This document shows positions 52,930 to 61,857 of a DNA stretch of 64,000 bases, one piece after another. This DNA is from Hippopus hippopus (taxonomy: Eukaryota; Mollusca; Bivalvia; Cardiida; Cardiidae), in NCBI GenBank assembly GCA_946811185.2, contig OX328113.1, forward strand, positions 6,972,401-7,036,400, given 5' to 3'. Made by a program: the position numbers and the translations under genes. Every line of letters starts with the position of its first letter. Position 1 is the stretch's first letter. The notes under the pieces are model-generated. The model made no database searches. It was not told where the DNA came from and worked only from the letters and a program-made list of their open reading frames with translations.

Positions 52930-53490
52930 AAACAACTAATAAACGTCATTTTGCAAACAGATATTATGGTCTTTATTGATACCTTAATTGATCGAACACT
53001 GGATATCATCAACAACGACCAGTTCTCGGGAATAAACGAAAAGTCATGGAGTTTTGGTTTACGATTACATAACGGCTGTTACGGAAGTTTCGATGGAAGT
53101 CTGGTTTATGATGAAATAAATGGCTGCATATCATGGTGCGTTTGAATGGAACAATTTTTGTGGTTCTGAATGATGTTCCCTCAGTTCTAATCGAACAAAT
53201 TTTTGTTATTATCCTACATTCTCCAGAACATTGAACCACTTCCAGTTTTTATCTGAGATAATTAAAGATAATGTCATGAATAAATTTTGACCTTTAATAT
53301 ATAAGGCAGCGTTTCTGGCTGTTCATTTTGGTGGATAAACAATTTCAAAGATGCATTGTCAAAGTTTCTCATTTGTATTTTGGATTTTAAATGGGGCCAT
53401 GTTTTCGATTTATAATTCCTTAAATGTATCTGTTCCTTCATTACCTAGGACATATGCCTACACATGTGACATTGCTCCAGTGACATAGAT
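52930..53490. other. Gene-free stretch with one unexplained short open frame
   Basis: 52951-53145 is a 64-codon frame with no repeat character (contains RLHNGCYGSFDGSLVYDE). I recognise no family. It could be a pseudogene fragment or chance. Confidence 0.3.
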
Positions 53491-53494
53491 GTAT

Positions 53495-53950
53495 CTCAGC
53501 CTAAGTTTGAAAAGAATCCTTTTGGTTGTTCTTTTGGAAGGAACTTATTTAACATTCATTCACGCAACATTGAAAATTGAAAAATCATTTTCTGAAAACT
53601 TCAGGTTCCTACTCTTGGTTTATATTTTTGTGAAGAAAATTATTTTCATGTTTTTTTCTTATTGCTGACAAAATTTCAGTAATTTATGCGTCTCTTTTTA
53701 ACCTGTCTTGAATGGCAGACACCACGCATGCGCAAAGCATGTTTTTTCCCTTTTTTGAAAAAGGGATGCCTTCTGTTGGCAAATCGAGAATCTTTTGGTC
53801 ACAATACTATGGCTAACGTCCACATATATATGTTACAACTTGTTTTTATTTACCTGTCTATTACTTGCTAAAATTCACAGGAGAAGCAAACGTGGCCGGT
53901 TAGAAGTTTTGCTGAGTGTAGGTTCGGAAGCACACACGTGGAACAGAGAG
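53495..53950 (+). repeat. R3 repeat, plus orientation
   Basis: Inverted relative of 34130-34655: TCAGCCTAAGTTTGAAAAGA, CATTCATTCACGCAACATTG, ACACCACGCATGCGCAAAGC, TTTACCTGTCTATTACTTGC, GTTAGAAGTTTTGCTGAGTG. Confidence 0.7.
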
Positions 53951-54097
53951 TTCAGTTTGTATTCCTTTTTAGAAAACATAAACTGCAACACTAGTCATGT
54001 AACCCTTGTTATCTTATCGTCTTGTTCCCAAAAAGAAAGCTAAAAGCTAAAAAGAAAGCTTCTAATAATAGATTTTTTTTACAATGGCATCGCTTAA

Positions 54098-54925
54098 CCT
54101 TAATCATACCGTGTGGAGTCCGTATGGACCCCACATGGTTCTCTGTTTGTCGATGATACAAAAGTTGAAACTGCAGGGAACTGTCATTTTAGGAGTTTGT
54201 TACTAAACCTATTCTTAACCTTAATTTACATAGAAACTTTGGTGGCTTCAGAGTGAGTGGAATATAAAACCCAAAATCTGTTGGGGTCGTTGCGGACCCC
54301 AGGCAATATCATTATTATTCTATATATAACGCATGTAATACTCACCTCATACTCACATATTTCAGTTGTTTTCCCTTGACAGAAAAAAAGAAAATAACTA
54401 ATACCAGGGGTAGTTATTTTCAGTTACTGAACTTACACAAATAAATAGAGGATATTTGTTGCTGCGCCACTCGTGAAAATATTACCGATGGTGTTCACGA
54501 GATGAAATAAATTTCGATCTTTCACCGAAAAAAACAAATATTCTATTTATTTCATGCTTTTAACCCTTTCTTGGAGGAGACTTATCAAAATCCAGTACAG
54601 TTCTTTTCAATTATTCCCCTGGCGTACCCCTCGTGCATAGCAACGCATTACAATATTACGTCAAGCGCGAGAAATGTAAGATAAATGACATCATATTTCA
54701 ACCTCGGTTGTGAGTCGTGCGCAATTTACCTAGGTAACTAGAATATAAAAATCGGTATTTTCACTGGTCGTACCCGTGTAATATCGAAAAATATTTTCAC
54801 TGCTATTTCTCGATATCCTACCGGGAAGCATGAAATAATATTCTGAACATTTGTATACAAGAAATCGAGAATGATACATAATTATGACTGGGGTCCACAA
54901 GGACCGCACTTGGTATGATTAAGTT
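54098..54925. mobile_element. Inverted-repeat element split by an M5 insertion
   Basis: Left end AACCTTAATCATACCGTGTG then GAGTCCGTATGGACCCC; right end GGGTCCACAAGGACCGCACT then TGGTATGATTAAGTT. Without the M5 (54441-54839) it is about 430 bp. An internal GGGGTCGTTGCGGACCCC hairpin lies at 54280. Confidence 0.65.
54441..54839 (-). mobile_element. M5 MITE, nested, palindrome partly deleted
   Basis: ATAAATAGAGGATATTTGTT, GCTGCGCCACTCGTGAAAAT, AACCCTTTCTTGGAGGAGAC, to ACCGGGAAGCATGAAATAA. Very close in sequence to the inverted copy at 51719-52187. Confidence 0.85.
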
Positions 54926-55404
54926 GGAAAATGTGTCGGTAGCATGAAGGTTAACTGCAAATTAGGTAGCCTACAGGTTTTCTATTTGAAAGGCGGGATG
55001 ATTAAAAATTTTGAGAGGTATTTTTAATCATGGTTTAATCTTGATATGTGATTTGTTTGCAAAAAGAAAACTTTTCATCAAACTTAGCATTCTTTTAAAA
55101 TACTAATGGTTTAAGGTGTGTGATTTCTTCCAATTTCAAGAGAAAAAAAAAAAAAGAAAATAAAAATGCCATTACATTTGTCATTGGTTTAAATACCAAA
55201 CGAGTTTGAAGCCTCTAAAATCGTCTCCTGCCTTCTAGTCAGTTTTTTACACTCCTTTTTCATCTTTTTTAGAATCTTGAATTATCAATTATAGAAGAAG
55301 CCGAGTGAGGAAAAAAAAAACCAAATGCGCTTGGTACAGAAACAAGCAAAGGTCGTTAGATCGTCATTTAATTCCATAGAACTAGACAAGTACAATATTT
55401 TTTT

Positions 55405-55482
55405 ATGCATCATCATTATTATTATTATTATTCTTTATTATTATTATGATGATGATCATGATATTGATTATTATTATTTTAA
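55405..55482 (+). repeat. (ATT)n / (ATG)n microsatellite
   Basis: Runs of ATT with ATGATG and an ATATTGATT segment. Confidence 0.85.
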
Positions 55483-55576
55483 ACGTTTTTTAGAAGAAAA
55501 AATAATCCGTACCATTTATCCGATTAACTATGAAAAAGCATTTCAGCGAATCAGAGATCTGACTTTATTTTCTTAA

Positions 55577-55782
55577 ACCCTTCTCCTGCTAAATAAGTGA
55601 AATGAAAATTTTTGAGCCGATCGTAAAATCCCGAATTTTGCTGTTTCAAAGGTATTTTTCTGGGAAAAATATCTCCTTATCGGACAGTATAGATCCAAGA
55701 TCAGACTGCACGTTCAGTGCAGTCTGATCTTGATCTATACTGTCCGTTAAAGGTCAGTGAGTCGTGGTTAGCAGCGTAAGAA
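55577..55782 (-). mobile_element. M1 MITE, full length, TTAA-flanked
   Basis: TTAA at 55573-55576 and 55783-55786. ACCCTTCTCCTGCTAAATAA, TCGGACAGTATAGATCCAAG, palindrome GATCAGACTGCACGTTCAGT, GTGGTTAGCAGCGTAAGAA. Confidence 0.85.
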
Positions 55783-55864
55783 TTAAGTTACCGTTTATTT
55801 ATATGGGCGTAGATTCCCTAAGGACAAACGAAACTCCTCTGTATTCAAAACATAGTATACAGTG

Positions 55865-55980
55865 CATGAACGACAAAATTCGGCTTTGCAAAGGTAGAAA
55901 ACAGTGTAGGAAAAGGAGAAAAAAAGCCTTTTTCCTCAGCGTTGTTAAAACTCGGGATTGTCCTTGTAGAAGGTTAAACT
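55865..55980 (-). mobile_element. M2 MITE with second palindrome arm deleted
   Basis: GAACGACAAAATTCGG and GGTAGAAAACAGTGTAGGAA, GGAGAAAAAAAGCCTTTTTC, CTCAGCGTTGTTAAAACTCG. Confidence 0.65.
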
Positions 55981-56195
55981 AGTTCTGTCACGGGTGTCAT
56001 GATAATATCTTCAAAACGGTGACAGGGCGTACAATAGATTCGGCCTAGAAAGTCCACTGTCATGAATATATCAATATAAATTGTTCATTTTATATACAGA
56101 CGTATCATGTTCTAAATCAACAATTCTCCTGTCATCAAAGGTCATATGGCGACCAGAAGAAAATTCCGGGGGTCAAACCGCACGCTGGTTTGGTT

Positions 56196-56452
56196 TGGCT
56201 TTTATTGGAGTTTAACGCCGTTTTAACAGCTTAGGTCATATCGCGGCGGTAAGCGCACCTATGCATGTGTTTCCTGGCTTTCTCACACCAGTGCCGACAC
56301 AACTTTCTTTCCAAGTCACTGAATACCTTTTCTGACATGCATCAGAGGTGAAAGGCAAAAATCGCCGGAAGGAAAGTTTGCCTCAACCTGGTATCGAACC
56401 AACAGGCACCTGGTCACGAGGCAGAAACGCTAAACACTGAGCTATATATGTT
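56196..56452 (-). mobile_element. SINE-B, reverse
   Basis: GGAGTTTAACGCCGTTTTAA, AAGCGCACCTATGCATGTGT, CATCAGAGGTGAAAGGCAAA, box B complement TGGTATCGAACCAAC, and head complement ACACTGAGCTATATATG. Confidence 0.85.
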
Positions 56453-56574
56453 CTAGTCGATGGAAAAAAAAAGTGTTAAAACTAGAACTGAAGTTGATAA
56501 CTTTGATAATTCTGGTTTTACAATCATTTGTACGTTATGATATTCATACTTTTAAAGGTAAGTAAAGGAGCAGG

Positions 56575-56645
56575 TTCAGAAATTACCAAATCAACACTCT
56601 GGAGTTAAACCGTAGCCTACTGTTTAACTCCAGAGTGTTGATTTT
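56575..56645. repeat. Perfect short inverted repeat
   Basis: TCAACACTCTGGAGTTAAAC at 56593 pairs with GTTTAACTCCAGAGTGTTGA ending at 56642; loop about 10 bases (CGTAGCCTACT). No family members seen. Confidence 0.7.
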
Positions 56646-56799
56646 TACCCCTTGTGTGGCCTTTAAGGAATCAAAGCAGTGATGACAGGATGCTCCCTGG
56701 CATTGCTCTGCCCCTTTATTCTCTCACCAGTGGGTCATTTTCTCTTTATTATTCCTTGTAGGTTTTAGAACAATTACGGCCCGTATTTAACAACGATGT

Positions 56800-57125
56800 T
56801 ATCATATAAACTCCCTTCTTCTCAGTGTAACATATCCATTATGTATTTTCTTATCTTACAAACATTTGAGATAAGCATTTAGTGACGTCATACGTGACGT
56901 CATAATATTTTTCCTATAGAGAAATCAATCGCGTTTTATTCTTGGAAATTACCACATGTACGTGTACAGGTTTTGCATATTCTGTCCTATACTTCGTGAA
57001 GAATCGTTATTTATAACACGAATCTCGCATTCGTCTACAAAAATATTATAAAGCTCGCCTGAGGCTCTCTCAATAATAGTTCCTTTCGATTCGCTTAAAA
57101 AACATTTATCTCAAATGCTAACTCA
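56800..57125 (-). repeat. R2 dispersed repeat with paired CRE sites
   Basis: TGACGTCA at 56883-56890 and 56895-56902, flanked by TTACAAACATTTGAGATAAG and, further right, AAAGCTCGCCTGAGGCTCTC and AACATTTATCTCAAATGC. Confidence 0.7.
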
Positions 57126-57161
57126 ATTGCAAATCCTATATTTATCTGTTTTCGAAAAATT

Positions 57162-57242
57162 TTGGCGGAGCCTGAATTAGATGTCACGACCCCTGGATTA
57201 CAAACCCTGTACTTTACTGAAGGGGCTACCAGCCTTGGCCAT
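57162..57242 (-). mobile_element. tRNA-like head fragment of a SINE
   Basis: On the minus strand AAAGTACAGGGTTTGTAATC, then GGGGTCGTGACATCTAATTC, resembles a decayed SINE-A head. Confidence 0.4.
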
Positions 57243-57420
57243 CTCAAATCTGCACCTTTAGCCACCCCACTATAACCTAAGACCAAATTATTCTTTAATG
57301 GTGCTCGATTATATATCTAGCCTTAGAAAATAGCAAACATACAAATTTTACCAGTGTAAGAAGAAGCAAAAACTAAGTACATTTAAACATAAAACATGTA
57401 GATACTATTAATGAGTTTAA

Positions 57421-57624
57421 CCTTATCCTGTTAAATGAATTCAAATGAAACTTTCAAGCCGACACTAAAAACCCAAGTTTTTTCTATTTCAAAGATATTT
57501 TTTGGGAAAGATATTTCCTTATCGGACAGAGTAGATCCAAGATCAGACTGCACGTTCTGTGCAGTCTGATCTTGATCTGCACTGTCTGCAAAAGGTCAGT
57601 GAGTCGCGCTTAGCAGCCTAAGGG
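57421..57624 (-). mobile_element. M1 MITE, full length, TTAA-flanked
   Basis: TTAA at 57417-57420 and 57625-57628. CCTTATCCTGTTAAATGAAT, palindrome GATCAGACTGCACGTTCTGT, CGCGCTTAGCAGCCTAAGGG. A clean reference copy. Confidence 0.9.
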
Positions 57625-58179
57625 TTAAACCAGTTCTATCAGAATTGTCATGATAATATCGTCAAGACGTTGACATGGTGTACATAAACTAGGTCGAGAA
57701 AGCTTATAGTGATGAATATATCAATATAGATGGTTTATTTTCTGAAAGGCTATATCAAGTATTTAATCACCAATACCCCTGTCAAACAAATGGTAATAAG
57801 ACGTTCCTTAGCATTGCTTTGTCGTCCGAAGTTCACCAACGAAACCTCTTCTCCTAGCTGTACATTACCTCGGCTGTTTTCGAAGAAAGAGTCGAGGTAT
57901 TGTAGCCCTGGCGTCGTCGTCGTGGTGTGAAAACTTTGACAATTTGTAATATCTCTGTGATTAGTGAAGATATTTACTTTAAACTTGGACAATTCGTTAA
58001 CTAAAAGGGGAACCTATACAACAAGGGCAGGTATCTGTCGAAGTATTTTTGACACAGTTATGCCCATTTTTCGACGTAAAACTTTCATTGAAAATCAAGC
58101 GCTAGAACTGTTTTTGTGCACCTATCGGTTCTTCCGCAACGTTTCTTTTACCAGTTCTTAATTTTACACACTTAATTCT

Positions 58180-58480
58180 ATTCGTTTTATACATGTATAT
58201 ACATATATATTAATTTGTTCGTTTATTTATACATGTATATATATTTAAATTTGTTCGTTTTATATACATTTGTACATTTTAATATGCTCCTTTTATTCAT
58301 AATCAAATTTGTTAGTTATATATACATTCAAATTTGCTCTTTTTAAATACAGTCAAATTTATTCTTTTTATTCAAATTCAAATTCAACCGCTTTAGATAT
58401 CATTCATATAATTATATTCCTTCTGTATATAATCAAATTTAATCCCTTTACATATTTTCAAATATGTTCGTTTTGTTTTA
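58180..58480 (+). repeat. Degenerate AT-rich tandem repeat, units about 35-45 bp
   Basis: Variants of CAAATTTGTTCGTTTTATAT and ATACATGTATATACA repeat about seven times, decaying rightwards into ATTCAAATT. Confidence 0.75.
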
Positions 58481-58484
58481 AAAA

Positions 58485-59410
58485 AGAATAAAAAAAAAAA
58501 CTTTTCGTTGAAACAATAGATTACGTTTCTCAGCATTATCACCTAGGATCTAATCAAAGTCTTCAAACTACTTGACTAATATATCTATCAATTCCTGATG
58601 GCCGTTTATTTAAAAAATGATTTTTCTACCTGAGAATTCAGGTTTTTGAAAGCACGTAGGGTAAAAGGAGAAAATGCAGGTACCCAGTGTTTTCTAAGTC
58701 TATTAGGAACCTTAATATAAAGAACCTAACAGGAACATGATTTTTTTTTATAAGTCACTACATAAAATTAATGTCTGTAACTGCATACTGATTATGAAAT
58801 AAATGCTCAGAATGTTTTGATAGTGATTCTGTAAATTCCTCTGTAAAATGAAAATTAATAAAACGGTATCAATTAAATCACTCTGTGTCCTCAATAGTTC
58901 GGCTGTTGTCGTTTTCAATAGTTTTGAAAAGTGTTTCCAAAATCTTTGAAAAAAGTCTGCAGCCGGAATATTAAGAAACAGAACGGTTTAATTCACAGTG
59001 CAGAAAATTTACGCAAGGTTAAAAGATCAGAATCAATCTTTCATCTTCAAAACCACGTAATTTATATTTTCACCAAAAATAGTCGATAATATTGTGTTCC
59101 AAAATCAATATTATTTTCAGAGCGACCGTGTTTGTCACGCTTACTGTCCCCTTATCTGTTCAAGTATCGAGTGGTGGGTCGCTTTAAAAAAAGTAAGAAT
59201 AAAATAAAAGCTATGAAAATATTTTGTCTGCCATCAATCAGCTTGTATAAAGCCTTCAGAAGGCTAAAAGCCCACAACAAAATTAATTATAGACTGCCTT
59301 GCGTAAGTCGCGTTTGATAAATGATGGAAAATTTATAGAGATGCTTAGATTGATGAGGTGTATCAATTTGGTGTTCTGTTTTTCTATTTCGACGCCTTTA
59401 ATGCTCCCAT
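58485..59410. other. Gene-free stretch with one M2 fragment
   Basis: 58646-58705 has AAAGGAGAAAATGCAGGTAC with a decayed second arm (M2). Otherwise nothing recognised; the 61-codon frame at 59132-59317 has no family resemblance. Confidence 0.45.
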
Positions 59411-59414
59411 GATT

Positions 59415-59520
59415 TCAAACAGAAAACATTGTGGGAAAAGAAAGAAAATGCTGGTAACCAGCATTTTCTTCTTTTCTCACAATGCTTTCTACTCTTACAA
59501 AAATCAATATCATCAAGTAT
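59415..59520 (+). mobile_element. M2 MITE, palindromic part
   Basis: GAAAACATTGTGGGAAAAGA, AGAAAATGCTGGTAACCAGC and opposite arm. Confidence 0.8.
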
Positions 59521-59737
59521 GAAAAATGACATTTAAAAGTTGAATTGAAGCTGCCAACATTAATTCTAGTTTTCAGATTCACTTTTCTGCCAGCGACTGT
59601 CCCAGAACTTTGACAGACTGTACTTTTACACATTTTCAGACTCATTTCAATTGGTGTGAATTGGAGTTTGCCTGCATTTTGATGCTTATGCTGTTTTCTT
59701 TTGGCCGCCAGAGGGCCTTTAAATCCAAAACACATTC

Positions 59738-59893
59738 GGAATAACGTGTTGTAGTAACTTTGCTGGTGCTTGTATTTGATTTGAGCTGCGTTGGAAGGAC
59801 ACGCGAAATGTTAAATTTTCATACCGAACTAGAAGCAAATACATGTAATCGTATAAGCACCAGGAAAGTCACAACATAATAATATTCCTTTTG
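59738..59893. mobile_element. M7 inverted-repeat element
   Basis: ACGTGTTGTAGTAACTTTGC with GGTGCTTGTATTTGATTTGA; the other end AAGCACCAGGAAAGTCACAA is inverted. Related to 10447-10585. Confidence 0.6.
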
Positions 59894-59971
59894 ATGTCAT
59901 GCCACAACTTTTAGTAGCGAAATATTGCATATGTTGACATTGTTATAATTCAAAAACAGTATGGACACTGT

Positions 59972-60275
59972 GATTGGTTGTATGGTATTCAAAGCCACGT
60001 TCAACATTATTACAGTTATATCGCGGCGTCCAGTGCACCTATCCATGCTTTCCTGGAGTTTCTTTAACCAGTTCTTTGAACAATATTCTTCCCAAGCCAC
60101 TGCCTGCTTTCCCACATAGCCTTCGTCGAAACAATGATCAACGGTGAGAGAGAAATGAATCCTGTTGCAATGACTACCATAGATCATCGGAAAAAATCTG
60201 TCCAAGCTGAGGATTCGAAACAGTGACCGACTGTTCTTAAAGTCTTGTATGCTACCGACTGCGCTACTTGACATT
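59972..60275 (-). mobile_element. SINE-A, full length
   Basis: TCGCGGCGTCCAGTGCACCT, GGTGAGAGAGAAATGAATCC, box B region GAGGATTCGAAACAGT, head complement TACCGACTGCGCTAC. Confidence 0.85.
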
Positions 60276-60550
60276 GTAAAGAAAGTAGGTACGGATTATT
60301 TTTTGACGCGGATGACTTAATCCGCGAGTGATGCATAAAGTGCAACCGGAAAATTTATAGAAATATAGTAAATAAAGCTGACAGCGCATTCTTCGAAAAT
60401 TTTCTCAATAAAAAATTATGGGCGGACACAGCATTATTAATCATGTTGTTTCCTGTTTGAAGTAAATCGTTGTTTATATGGCGTTTATTTCAAAATTTCT
60501 ATAAAACCTGCACTATTATTTTCGTCTCTTTTTTCTTTCTAAACTAGCTT

Positions 60551-60780
60551 AACCGTTTACAAATAATGCCGTGTTTTAACGATCTTTCGGAAGATAGTTT
60601 TTGAAAACATTGTGGGAAAAGGAGAAAATGCTGGACCAGCCAGCATTTTCTCCTTTTCCCACAATGTTTTCTAGAATTTCACATAAAAACCCCATCATCT
60701 GAGATACTTTTATTTGGCGCCTGCAAATGCCTTGGATTTTAACGGGTGTTTAATTTCATAATGTGGTAAATGGTTTAAAT
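60551..60780 (+). mobile_element. M2 MITE, full length
   Basis: ACCGTTTACAAATAATGCCG; palindrome GTGGGAAAAGGAGAAAATGC with loop TGGACCAGCCA, about 30-base perfect arms; right end ATAATGTGGTAAATGG. Confidence 0.85.
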
Positions 60781-60807
60781 TATTGATTGTTATTCATAAA
60801 CACTTAC

Positions 60808-60905
60808 GCTGCTATTAAGCCTTTGTGGCCCACGTAGATCTAAATTAGACTGCACAAAAACGTGCAGTATAATCTTGGATCTACACTGTCTGATACGATT
60901 AGATT
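60808..60905 (+). mobile_element. M1 fragment
   Basis: CCACGTAGATCTAAATTAGA with CTTGGATCTACACTGTCTGA. Confidence 0.65.
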
Positions 60906-61018
60906 TTTTTTACTAAAGGGAAATTGACATTGCAAAATTATAATTTACTTATAATTATTACCTGGAAATTTTTATTCAGTTCATCTAGCAACTTAGATGG
61001 GTATTTTTCCCCTGAGAG

Positions 61019-61068
61019 TCGTGTTGTTGTTGTTGTTGTAATCGTTGTTGTTGTTGTGGTGGTGGAGG
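61019..61068 (+). repeat. (GTT)n microsatellite
   Basis: GTT and TGG trinucleotides; followed at 61092-61122 by a box-B-like GGGGTTCGAACCCCGT that may be a SINE remnant. Confidence 0.8.
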
Positions 61069-61226
61069 AGCTTGAGCCTCTCACATCAATAGTTTCGGGG
61101 TTCGAACCCCGTGATAACCAGGGGGAAGCAATCATTGAAAGTTATTGATGTAAGTTGTGATAACTTGTTTCACAATCCATGTAAAATGAGTAACTTTAAA
61201 TGTGTAGGTTAATGCTTATAATCCTC

Positions 61227-61554
61227 TGGGCCCCGTTTTACTAGGGTAGTTACGAACAAAATTTGCGTAAGTTTTACGTAACTATAGTATAGAGACATTA
61301 ATCTGCCACGAGATACGAGATAACTATCATGATTATTTTAGAAAACTATTGCGATAAATTAAAGTTTCCTAGAAATTTTATCTAAATAAAATGAAAAGAT
61401 AAAATTTCCAGGAAACTTTGATTTATCGCGATAGTTTTCTAAAATAATCATGATAGTTGTCTCGTATCTCGTAGCAGATTAATGCCACTGCACTATAGTT
61501 ACGTAAAACTTACGCAAATTTTGTTCGTAATTACCTTAGTAAAACGGGGTCCAG
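61227..61554. mobile_element. Long fold-back element, arms about 155 bp
   Basis: GGCCCCGTTTTACTAGGGTA at left pairs with TACCTTAGTAAAACGGGGTC at right. Pairing continues through AAAATTTGCGTAAGTTTTAC and AACTATCATGATTATTTTAG to a loop of about 15 bases near 61395. No coding potential. Confidence 0.85.
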
Positions 61555-61568
61555 GCGATGAATGTAAG

Positions 61569-61775
61569 CTCGGCAAAGGTCTCTTCGAGGATCGATGATA
61601 GTTATTCTGATGGGATTCATCCCTCTCTTACCGCTGTAAATCGTTTTTTGACGATTGTTTATGTGGGAAAGCAGCCAGATGCTAGGGAAGAGTAGTTTTT
61701 GAAGCTCTTGTAAAAGAAAATACAACAACACATGAGTAGGAAAATGGCTGCAATGCTACAACCGAAATTATGGTG
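61569..61775 (+). mobile_element. SINE-A, degenerate, head and tail missing
   Basis: GAGGATCGATGATAGTTATT, GATGGGATTCATCCCTCTCT, TGGGAAAGCAGCCAGATGCT. Confidence 0.7.
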
Positions 61776-61857
61776 ACAAGGTTTCACACTAGTACAAGCA
61801 TGTAACAGTTAAGCAACTGCATGAAATCTTAACACAGTTGGCCTTTTTTTTTTGATA

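Noticed and set aside
52951..53145. Short frame with a vague resemblance to a receptor ligand-binding segment
   Set aside because: Only a few residues match any pattern I could think of, no flanking splice sites or further exons were found, and composition is not distinctive.
60938..61148. Val-rich or Thr-rich frames
   Set aside because: Translations of the (GTT)n microsatellite.
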